DNA of 7,120 nucleotides, taken from assembly GCA_022704585.1 (NCBI GenBank), contig JAKJGD010000104.1, positions 1-7,120 on the forward strand. Reading direction: 5' to 3'. Under the pieces are notes generated by a model that saw nothing but the letters and a program-made list of their open reading frames with translations, did no database searches and had not been told where the DNA came from. This stretch comes from Spirochaetota bacterium (GTDB lineage: Bacteria > Spirochaetota > UBA4802 > UBA5550). The position numbers and the translations under genes are program-made. Below are positions 1 to 5,727 of this stretch, in pieces. How positions within the stretch are numbered: the first letter of the stretch is position 1; each line of letters starts with the position of its first letter.

Positions 1-97
1 TTTCAATTTCAATTTGCAGGATCCTGGCCTTGCCGGACATACGCATCCCGTTTGGTATATTGTTACTCAGGTCATGCCCCGCCTTAAGGGGCTCCAT
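1..97 (-). CDS. Possible 5' fragment of a minus-strand gene
   Basis: On the minus strand an ATG at 97-95 opens a frame that stays free of stops to the window edge, about 32 codons, starting MEPLKAGHDLSNN and ending near ARILQIEIE. Its codon choice (AAG, GCC, ATC, CTG) resembles the real genes nearby. No convincing Shine-Dalgarno sequence precedes the ATG, and the plus-strand frames are also open over much of the same stretch, so this could be chance. If real, the gene is divergent from the lipoprotein operon and most of it lies outside the window. I do not recognise the product. Confidence 0.25.
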   Translation of the reverse strand, partial: MEPLKAGHDLSNNIPNGMRMSGKARILQIEIE

Positions 98-101
98 TTT
101 T
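76..101 (+). terminator. Weak hairpin followed by T5, possible terminator
   Basis: GCCCC (76-80) can pair with GGGGC (88-92) around a seven-base loop, and TTTTT follows at 97-101 after a four-base gap. It could end transcription of a plus-strand gene lying to the left. The stem is short and the T-run is displaced. The same bases fall inside the possible minus-strand coding fragment, so only one of the two readings is likely to be right. Confidence 0.22.
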
Positions 102-134
102 AAGACCGTGTCAGGATTCAGGGCAAAAATCTAT

Positions 135-163
135 TTGACAATCACCTGTTCCTGGCGTTTTAT
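135..163 (+). promoter_or_regulatory. Sigma70-type promoter for the lipoprotein pair
   Basis: A perfect TTGACA -35 box (135-140) is followed by a 17-base spacer and TTTTAT (158-163), which matches four of six consensus -10 positions. Transcription would start near 170, giving a leader of roughly 70 to 90 bases before the lipoprotein start. The position and orientation fit the two-gene plus-strand operon. No obvious operator repeat is visible around it. Confidence 0.5.
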
Positions 164-220
164 CACTATGTAATCGGTAAAGTAACAAAATCAGTCAATC
201 CCTTTCCGATAATTAATGCC

Positions 221-227
221 AGAGAAG
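221..227 (+). promoter_or_regulatory. Weak ribosome binding site before 238
   Basis: AGAGAAG lies about ten bases before the ATG at 238. The alternative start at 259 has only AAGAG (243-247) ahead of it. Both are weak matches to AGGAGG, so translation signals do not settle which ATG is used; the upstream site is slightly better. Confidence 0.3.
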
Positions 228-237
228 ATGTAAAAAC

Positions 238-1805
238 ATGCCAAGAGTCCGGTCATTTATGAAGATTATCACGTATATTATGCTTTCTCTCCTGCTCGTG
301 TCAGTGTTTGCATGCTCGAGAAGCGGCAAAAAGAGCCCAACAATTCCTTTGCCACGGCAGGTGACATTTCTCTGGACGCCAGGTTTACGGGGTTCATGGA
401 TACGCCCAATGACAGGGACTTTTACCGGCTCATCGTTGACAAACCCGGGGTAATCGACGTGAATTGCTCGGGGGTCAAGGGAATTAACCTTGCCGTGAAA
501 GTATGGAAAGGCGAGGAGGAGCCCAGGCTTTTAAAATGGCTCGATGATAACAGGAAGTCGTCGCCGGAGCGGCTGGCAAACCTGGGAGTGATCCCGGGCA
601 CATATTATTTCGAGGTTCTTCAGAGCGACAGGGACACGAGAAAGGCCAGTTCCGAATCGGCCTACGAGCTCGAGCTGAAAAGCAGGGAGGCCATTTCCGA
701 GGAATCCGAGCCGAATGACTCGAAGGACGAGGCTGACAGCATCCACCAGGACAGGGAGATAACCGGCTTCTACTCCCCGGCCTACAACCGCCTTAACAAC
801 AATACCGAGAACCTTCACCGTGAGGAAGACTGGTTCGTGGTGGATGTCGTGCTCGGCTCCGACATGCCCGCGCTGATCACTGTCTCCCTGTCAGGCGTGA
901 CGGAGATCAATGCCATTCTCTCGCTGTACGATGCTGATGATAACCTCATTGCAACGGCCGATAACGGCGGAGCGGGCGAGCAGGAGACCATAACCGGAGC
1001 CGGCATCCAGAAATCGGGCAGTTATTATATCGTGGTCGCCTCGAAGGGCTACACCGTTAACAATGACGAGCCCTATACCCTTAAGGTCGCGATGCTCGAG
1101 CGCGACTCTGGCGTCGAGATGGAAAAGAACGACGATTTTGATTCCGCCAACGGTATCGTGAACAATGTCATAACCGGAAAGATAAACTCCCGGAAGGACC
1201 GCGACCTTTTCTTGTATACGGTGGCCAGGCCGTCGGCCTTCAGGATAGAACTCCGTCCGGCGGATGACATGGACACGATATGCTCGATTTACAGTAAAGA
1301 CAACGAAAAAATAATCGATATCAACAACTCCGGGTCCGGCAGGAAGGAGGTTTATCCGAACTTCTTCACGGATAAGGACTTTTACATAGAGGTTTCAATG
1401 CGGTCCCGCGACTCCCTGCCGACAGGTGAATACGTCCTGTCAATTACTCCGCTTGAAGAGACGGAAGGCATGGAGCGCGAGCCAAACAATGATACGCCAC
1501 AGGCCAACGGCATCAAGGGGAATGCGATATCCGGATTTACATCGTTCAGGGGGGACAAGGACTACTTCAGGCTTAGCTATGATTCCCGCGTCAAGGAACG
1601 ATTCGAAATACGAAGCGGCCGGGGCGGTGAAATCCGGGTCTCCGTAACGGACCCGCTCGGGTATATTATCAAAACAGTAGATGTCAAGGGAGATAAAAAA
1701 GCGATATTCAGCGAGATGATAGACAAGAAGGGATACATCCTCGTGGAGTCGCTCACAGAAAGCTATGACTATCCCTATACGATAAACCTGAGAGGTGGAG
1801 AATGA
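238..1805 (+). CDS. PPC-repeat lipoprotein with an apparent frameshift
   Basis: The gene starts at ATG 238 or 259 in frame 1 and encodes a lipoprotein signal peptide (MKIITYIMLSLLLV, lipobox VFAC, Cys codon 313-315). Frame 1 stops at 453, but from 333 the downstream frame carries the protein body to 1805. The body, counted from the ATG at 312, has four tandem domains of about 105-130 residues, beginning near residues 8, 133, 269 and 390. Each opens with E-(P/K)-N-(N/D) followed by an A..I....I.G pattern and a D-(R/K/W)-(D/F) cluster, as in PPC (bacterial pre-peptidase C-terminal) beta-sandwich domains. No peptidase domain is present. The ATG at 312 is an unlikely true start: it lies inside the lipobox codons, has no ribosome binding site and gives no export signal. 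One extra A in the run at 328-332 would join the frames as C-S-R-S-G-K-K-E-P-N-N. The protein is probably anchored in the envelope; its function is unknown, perhaps binding or structural. Family assignment is from pattern only. Confidence 0.72.
328..333 (+). other. Frame break at an A5 run
   Basis: Frame 1 reads GGC AAA AAG AGC here, while the coding body needs GAG CCC AAC starting at 333. A sixth A, or a -1 slip on C-AAA-AAG, restores one continuous reading frame across the lipobox and the first PPC-like domain. Possible causes are a sequencing or assembly error in the homopolymer, a real mutation, phase variation by slipped-strand mispairing, or programmed frameshifting. Confidence 0.75.
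1793..1799 (+). promoter_or_regulatory. Ribosome binding site of the second lipoprotein
   Basis: AGGTGGA lies inside the last codons of the upstream gene, a few bases before ATGATG at 1802. It supports starting at 1802 or 1805 and indicates that translation of the two genes is coupled. Confidence 0.5.
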
Positions 1806-2266
1806 TGCGCGGTGTACCTCTGGCGGCATTGTGCATGGCGGCCCTGCTGATAGCCGGATGTGCGACGACCGGAACGACGGGAGTCAAGACCATAACCTAC
1901 AAGAAGCCGGATGCCTATAATTTCCGGTTCATCGGGCTCGATACGGAGATTGACGATCCCTCCAGGGACCGTCGGTCGTATTACAAGATATTCATCGACA
2001 AGTCGGAGGAGGGCAGAACGACCACGGGCCTCGAGTCGCAGGAAAAGTCGTGTGACGCGATGCTCCAACCGAACCGGCACCTCGTAACCGTGGAGAAATG
2101 GGTCCTGGATCAAAAAACGGGCCGGTACATCAAGCTGAACAATATTGAGCAGCCCAAGCCGAATTTCGTCTATTTTGACCTTCCGGAAGACAGGATCGTC
2201 GTTATAGAGATGAAGACGCTCGGGGACGGCACTTCGGAATTCGTGATCGATTACGAGTGCAGATAG
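1802..2266 (+). CDS. Small lipoprotein of unknown function
   Basis: This 154-residue protein begins with a clear lipoprotein signal peptide: short positive N-region (MMRG), hydrophobic core and lipobox LIAGC with Cys20. The +2 residue is Ala, not Asp. The mature part is predominantly polar, with beta-like stretches around residues 60-66, 92-102 and 121-138, so it may be a small beta-sandwich. Two further cysteines (C84, C153) could form a disulfide in the periplasm. I recognise no family; the PNRHLVTVEKW stretch loosely recalls PEGA-type surface domains, but that is speculation. The start overlaps the upstream stop as ATGA (1802-1805), with an in-frame ATG also at 1805, so the gene is almost certainly co-translated with the PPC lipoprotein and may act with it in the envelope. 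It is followed by a strong terminator. Confidence 0.82.
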   Translation: MMRGVPLAALCMAALLIAGCATTGTTGVKTITYKKPDAYNFRFIGLDTEIDDPSRDRRSYYKIFIDKSEEGRTTTGLESQEKSCDAMLQPNRHLVTVEKWVLDQKTGRYIKLNNIEQPKPNFVYFDLPEDRIVVIEMKTLGDGTSEFVIDYECR

Positions 2267-2288
2267 GCGGGCGGTACTGCATAAGGAA

Positions 2289-2322
2289 AAAAAAGGCGAG
2301 GCCTCCAGGCCCCGCCTTTTTT
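2289..2322. terminator. Bidirectional intrinsic terminator
   Basis: A hairpin with arms AAAAAAGGCGAGGCC (2289-2303) and GGCCCCGCCTTTTTT (2308-2322) closes a four-base loop, TCCA. The only mismatch is A2299 against C2312. The flanking A-run and T-run make it a terminator when read from either strand. It sits 22 bases past the lipoprotein stop and 3 bases past the stop of the convergent DUF4015 gene, so it probably serves both transcripts. Confidence 0.88.
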
Positions 2323-2325
2323 GTT

Positions 2326-3360
2326 TCAATCAAAAAACCCGGTGTCCGGCTTCTCTTTCCGGGAAACCTTGCTGGCGTAGAAGCTCTTTACCACCGCGAG
2401 GGGAATGTCATATTCCTGGCGCGCGTTCCACATGATATATCCCTTGATGCCGGAATCATGCACGGCCTTCAACTGATCATGAATGTACTTGTCAAAGGGA
2501 ATGCCGGACATCTTCATCTTGAACGCCTGGATATAGGCAACGATCTTGGCGTTCTTGGTTCTCAATTTGGCCTGGGTCGAGGTGACGTGCACGGCATAGT
2601 AAGGGTCAGCGTAGAACTTTTTACTCCAGGTGTAGTGTGAGGGATATGCCATGGGGCAGATGAGGTCCACGACCTTGTCGAGGCTTTCCATGTTCTGGCC
2701 GATGATATCGTCTTTATTCAATGGGATCCTGCCGAAAATGTCCGCCGCTATCCTCGCATTGTATTTCTTGACGCGGGCCCGGGCCATGGTGATGAAGTCT
2801 TCGACGAATTTATATCGCTGGCTGAAAGTGAGTTTCCTGGTGCTCCCCGAGTCATGGAACCTGATATAATCGAACTGGATTTCCGTGAACCCGTTCTTGC
2901 AGGCGTCTTCGGCAATGGCAATGCGGTCATTGAGGTAGCTCTGCGGTACTGGATAGTTCCGGAGGCCGTCAGGAAAGACCACGATGCGGGCGATGGGATG
3001 AATGCCGTTGTCCTTGCAGTATTTAACATGTGACGCGGGCACCATGCATTTAACGAATTTCGCACTCTGGACATCGAGCACCATGGCATTGATGTTAGCG
3101 GCTTTTGCCTTCCTGACCAGGCTTTTGAGCTTCTCGAAATTGTTCGCGGTTGCTACGTTGAGGTATATACCGCGGTAGAAATCCGGATACTTGTTAACGG
3201 TTTCTATCGTCCGGGAATCATCACTTTTCGTTTGAAAGAATTGTGCGACCACTATAGAATCATGAGCGTCGCCGAGCCGGGAGCTGAATATTGTGAATGG
3301 CAGGTTGCCCACCAGTAGAAAACCGCCGGTAAGTAACAGTAGAATGCCAATTTTTTTCAT
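2326..3360 (-). CDS. Exported DUF4015-family putative glycoside hydrolase
   Basis: The 344-residue product has a hydrophobic N-terminal signal peptide or anchor (residues 1-25, MKKIGILLLL) with no lipobox Cys. The rest matches the DUF4015 putative glycosyl hydrolase family, a TIM-barrel-like group of unproven substrate. Visible motifs in order are RGIYLN (63-68), NAMVLDVQ (91-98), ARIVVFPD (124-131), EIQFDYIRF (160-168), DIFG (207-210), GQ (221-222), CPMAYPSHY (235-243), DPY (252-254) and WNAR (311-314). The acidic residues of EIQFDYIRF and DIFG are candidate active-site residues by analogy. The stretch between NAMVLDVQ and EIQFDYIRF looks shorter than I remember for the family. I chose ATG 3360 over the in-frame GTG at 3372 because GAGG lies six bases before the ATG and overlaps the GTG region. 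The gene is convergent with the lipoproteins and divergent from dnaG, so it is probably monocistronic. It may act on envelope or extracellular polysaccharide, which is inference. Confidence 0.85.
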   Translation of the reverse strand: MKKIGILLLLTGGFLLVGNLPFTIFSSRLGDAHDSIVVAQFFQTKSDDSRTIETVNKYPDFYRGIYLNVATANNFEKLKSLVRKAKAANINAMVLDVQSAKFVKCMVPASHVKYCKDNGIHPIARIVVFPDGLRNYPVPQSYLNDRIAIAEDACKNGFTEIQFDYIRFHDSGSTRKLTFSQRYKFVEDFITMARARVKKYNARIAADIFGRIPLNKDDIIGQNMESLDKVVDLICPMAYPSHYTWSKKFYADPYYAVHVTSTQAKLRTKNAKIVAYIQAFKMKMSGIPFDKYIHDQLKAVHDSGIKGYIMWNARQEYDIPLAVVKSFYASKVSRKEKPDTGFFD

Positions 3361-3366
3361 AGAAAA

Positions 3367-3370
3367 CCTC
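3367..3370 (-). promoter_or_regulatory. Ribosome binding site selecting ATG 3360
   Basis: On the minus strand GAGG is followed by six bases and ATG. This spacing fits the ATG at 3360 and argues against the GTG at 3372, which starts upstream of the motif. Confidence 0.5.
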
Positions 3371-3396
3371 ACACTGAAATTTAATGGATAAAACTA

Positions 3397-3402
3397 ATTA
3401 TA
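3397..3402 (-). promoter_or_regulatory. Candidate -10 box for the DUF4015 gene
   Basis: Minus-strand TATAAT lies about 35 bases before the start codon. No good -35 box is found 16 to 18 bases upstream, so the call rests on the hexamer and its position alone. The surrounding sequence is AT-rich, which makes chance matches likely. Confidence 0.27.
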
Positions 3403-3663
3403 ATCGCCAATAAGTAAAAGATTTTTTTTCCCAGACTGAAAAAATAACAGGTTATGTCCCTGAAAAACACCACAGTTTCTTATCCGATTTTATGATCATT
3501 GATTAAAGGCCCATATCCGCGGCAAATAACCATCAGGCTGCAGGTAAGAATTGGCTCATAACCATGCAAAGATCTCTTTATAATAAATATCGACACCAAC
3601 CCATAAGATTTAATATTTTTATAGACATTTATGCTAAAAAATATAAATAAAACTTTTAAGCTA

Positions 3664-3696
3664 TTGACGTAAATACTATTTTTTATTATCTATAAT
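3664..3696 (+). promoter_or_regulatory. Candidate promoter upstream of dnaG
   Basis: TTGACG (3664-3669) matches five of six -35 positions and TATAAT (3691-3696) is a perfect -10, but the 21-base spacer is longer than the usual 16 to 18. One of the two boxes may therefore be fortuitous. Transcription from here would give an untranslated leader of roughly 130 to 160 bases before dnaG. Confidence 0.33.
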
Positions 3697-3706
3697 AGTA
3701 AATAGT
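3675..3706. repeat. 32-bp imperfect palindrome over a -10 box
   Basis: The left arm ACTATTT (3675-3681) is exactly complementary to AAATAGT (3700-3706). The inner arms TATTAT (3684-3689) and ATAATA (3692-3697) are also complementary, leaving two unpaired positions per side (3682-3683 against 3698-3699) and a CT centre. Thirteen of fifteen symmetric pairs match. It covers the TATAAT at 3691-3696, the geometry of an operator. Such symmetry can arise by chance in very AT-rich DNA. Confidence 0.5.
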
Positions 3707-3835
3707 AAAAAGAGTCAAAATCTGCACCATACTTTCACAGGGATACCCCAGCAAGGATTCCGTAGAAAAGACCTGGTAATGGCTTTCCGGTTTGTAGCCG
3801 GATGTCATTAAGCTATTCTCATTTACCATACGTCG

Positions 3836-5635
3836 GTGCAAGAATATTTTTTCAACGGTGTTACTTTGTATATCCAACCTGAAACACTTGATCTGATAAG
3901 AAGCAGGGTTGTCATTCAGGATGTTATCAGGCGGTATGTCCCCTCGTTAAAGAAAAAAGGCAAGAATTACCTGGGCCTGTGTCCCTTCCATAAGGAGAAA
4001 ACGCCTTCCTTCACGGTTTCACCGGACAAACAGATATTCTATTGCTTCGGCTGTCATACCGGCGGAAACATCTTTAACTTTATCGGTAAAATGGAACGGC
4101 TGGAATTTCCCGAGAGCGTCAGGTTCGTGGCCGACATGGTCGGTGTGGAGATACGGGACGAGAAACGGGGCGACACGAGCCTCAATGAGGCCCTCTATCG
4201 GCTGAATAACCTGGCCATGGGCCAGTTCCGTTCCTGCATAACGTCGCCGGCCGGCAGGAAGGGCATGGCTTACATAACCTCCCGGGGAATAACACCTGAA
4301 AGCATCGAGCGATTTGGCATCGGGTATGCGCCCGATTCGTGGGACTTCCTTTCCCGGACCATCATCAAATCAAAACGTGATGCAGAGCTTGCAGAAAGTA
4401 TAGGGCTCATCCGGAAGAGCCCGAACAGGCCCAACAGCTATTACGACAATTTCCGGAACAGGGTCATGTTTCCGATATGGGACATCTCGGGCAATGTCAT
4501 CGCGTTCGGCGGCAGGACTATCGGGGACGACACCCGCAAGTACATCAACTCGTCAGAGTCGCCCATCTTCAGGAAGAGGAGCATGCTCTACGGGCTGAAC
4601 AGGGCCCGGGACTCGATCAAGGACCTCGACAGGGCCATCGTGGTCGAGGGTTACCTGGACGTGATCGGTTGCCACCAGGCGGGCCTTGAAAACGTGGTTG
4701 CACCGCTCGGAACGGCTATTACCGACGAACAGATCAAGATGCTGGGGCATTATTGTAACGAGATCATATTTATGTATGACGCCGATACGGCCGGCATGAA
4801 GGCGGCCATGCGTTCCCTTGACATAACGGAAGATACGAACATCAACGTCAGGGTTGGCATGCTCCCCGAGGACGACCCGTTTGATTATATCATGAAGAAA
4901 GGGCCCCGCGAATTCATTGCGGTCGTCGACAGGGCCGTCAGCCCGGTGGATTTCAGGATTGACCGCATCATGGACAATTTCCAGGTGCTCGGCCGTGTGA
5001 ACACCCTGCTCAACCTGTTCAGCGTAATCAGGGAATTGAAGCTCGAGACCGAAAGAAGCGTATATTTGAAGAAAATCAGCACCCTCCTCGACGTGGACGA
5101 AAACTCGGTACGGGCTGACTTTAAAAACTATCTGATGAAGCAGCAGCCGCAAAAAAACGAAAATACACAAATTGTAAAAAATGAACAGTCAGATATTGTG
5201 ACAAGGAGTTATCGGGATATAACGCGCCTTGTCTGCCAGTCTCCCAAGCTGATCGAGAAAGTTGTCATCGACTATCCAATTATTGACATCCCGGATGCTA
5301 TTTCGCGTGAGATTTTGAAAAAGATATCGGAATTGTATTATAATGACCCCGAATTTACCATTGATAAAATATTTGACTTTTTTCAGAATGGCCGGGAAAT
5401 GGATTTTTTGAATGAAATCGTCAATGCAGAGCATTCCGTGATAAACCCGGATGCCGCGTATACAGAAATTTATATCAACATGAAAGTGCGCGAGATTGAC
5501 GATAAAATTGATAAGTATCATGCGATGCTCAAGTCTTCTGCCGGTGCAAATGCCAACATGTATCTGACTGAAATAGAAGTATTGCGCAGGGAAAAGGAAA
5601 AAATGCTTCATTATGTTTACAACAAGGTCTCGTAA
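3836..5635 (+). CDS. dnaG: DNA primase DnaG
   Basis: DnaG makes the short RNA primers for chromosome replication and works with the DnaB helicase at the fork. From the GTG at 3836 the protein is 599 residues, normal for the family. The CHC2 zinc finger has ligands C49, H52, C70 and C73. The RNA polymerase core follows, with FRNRVMFPIWD near 206-216, then the Toprim domain: catalytic E271 in VVEGYLD, D315 and D317 in MYDADTAG, and an acidic DPFDYI at 348-353. A polar K/N/Q linker near 434-452 leads into a divergent C-terminal region that is probably the helicase-binding domain. The start is uncertain: coordinates use the GTG, but a TTG at 3866 gives an N-terminus (MYIQPETLDLI) closer to known primases, and neither has a clear ribosome binding site. 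The C-terminal third is noticeably more AT-rich than the middle. rpoD follows after a short spacer, as in the macromolecular synthesis operon. Confidence 0.97.
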   Translation: MQEYFFNGVTLYIQPETLDLIRSRVVIQDVIRRYVPSLKKKGKNYLGLCPFHKEKTPSFTVSPDKQIFYCFGCHTGGNIFNFIGKMERLEFPESVRFVADMVGVEIRDEKRGDTSLNEALYRLNNLAMGQFRSCITSPAGRKGMAYITSRGITPESIERFGIGYAPDSWDFLSRTIIKSKRDAELAESIGLIRKSPNRPNSYYDNFRNRVMFPIWDISGNVIAFGGRTIGDDTRKYINSSESPIFRKRSMLYGLNRARDSIKDLDRAIVVEGYLDVIGCHQAGLENVVAPLGTAITDEQIKMLGHYCNEIIFMYDADTAGMKAAMRSLDITEDTNINVRVGMLPEDDPFDYIMKKGPREFIAVVDRAVSPVDFRIDRIMDNFQVLGRVNTLLNLFSVIRELKLETERSVYLKKISTLLDVDENSVRADFKNYLMKQQPQKNENTQIVKNEQSDIVTRSYRDITRLVCQSPKLIEKVVIDYPIIDIPDAISREILKKISELYYNDPEFTIDKIFDFFQNGREMDFLNEIVNAEHSVINPDAAYTEIYINMKVREIDDKIDKYHAMLKSSAGANANMYLTEIEVLRREKEKMLHYVYNKVS

Positions 5636-5636
5636 A

Positions 5637-5654
5637 GCCGGCCCCGCAGCCGGT
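5637..5654 (+). other. Small GC hairpin between dnaG and rpoD
   Basis: CCGGC (5638-5642) pairs with GCCGG (5649-5653) across a six-base loop, with a possible outer G-U pair. It begins directly after the dnaG stop. No T-run follows, so it is not an intrinsic terminator; it could be an RNA processing or stability element, or nothing. Confidence 0.3.
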
Positions 5655-5710
5655 ATGACGGCCCGATGAGCGTCAGATATCGCATCGTTTCTGATTGGTT
5701 AACAATAAAC

Positions 5711-5720
5711 AAGGATAGGA
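5711..5720 (+). promoter_or_regulatory. Strong ribosome binding site of rpoD
   Basis: AAGGATAGGA contains two purine-rich Shine-Dalgarno-like cores, the second ending seven bases before the ATG at 5728. It fixes the rpoD start and contrasts with the absent site before dnaG, consistent with higher translation of the sigma factor than the primase. Confidence 0.6.
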
Positions 5721-5727
5721 TTACGAC

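Larger units (their letters stand above)
3373..3835. other. AT-rich divergent intergenic region
   Basis: This stretch lies between the divergent DUF4015 gene and dnaG. By hand count positions 3601-3720 contain about 17 percent G+C, far below the flanking genes. Besides candidate promoter elements and the imperfect palindrome at 3675-3706, it holds a second plus-strand TATAAT (3579-3584) without a good -35 box. I see no tRNA, rRNA or recognisable riboswitch. The longest open frame crossing it on the minus strand (3686-3877) overlaps the dnaG start and looks spurious. It most likely carries the control region of both flanking genes. Confidence 0.6.

Noticed and set aside
1..15. Short direct repeat TTTCAA TTTCAA at the left edge
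   Set aside because: Only two short units are present, and there is no spacer-repeat periodicity, so no CRISPR or mobile element is indicated.
238..453. A separate small lipoprotein gene ending at 453
   Set aside because: After the lipobox this frame is antithetical to the domain sequence encoded in the next frame; the tail looks like an out-of-frame translation, so a frameshifted single gene is the better reading.
3479..3489. TTATCCGAT resembling a DnaA box
   Set aside because: It departs from the TTATNCACA consensus at the end, and no second box or origin-type cluster accompanies it despite the AT-rich surroundings.
3492..3499. ATGATCAT palindrome
   Set aside because: Eight-base palindromes are common by chance and nothing else around it suggests a binding site.
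3700..3835. Possible riboswitch or small RNA in the presumed dnaG leader
   Set aside because: Only short weak hairpins such as GGCT/AGCC near 3780-3800 are visible, with no recognisable aptamer core or terminator.
3686..3877. Minus-strand open frame spanning the dnaG upstream region (63 codons)
   Set aside because: It overlaps the dnaG start, has no recognisable motif, and sits in AT-rich control DNA with chance starts.
4553..5170. Long open frame on the minus strand inside dnaG (205 codons)
   Set aside because: It lies wholly antisense to conserved primase motifs, has no ribosome binding site or recognisable protein features, and is explained by codon bias of dnaG.
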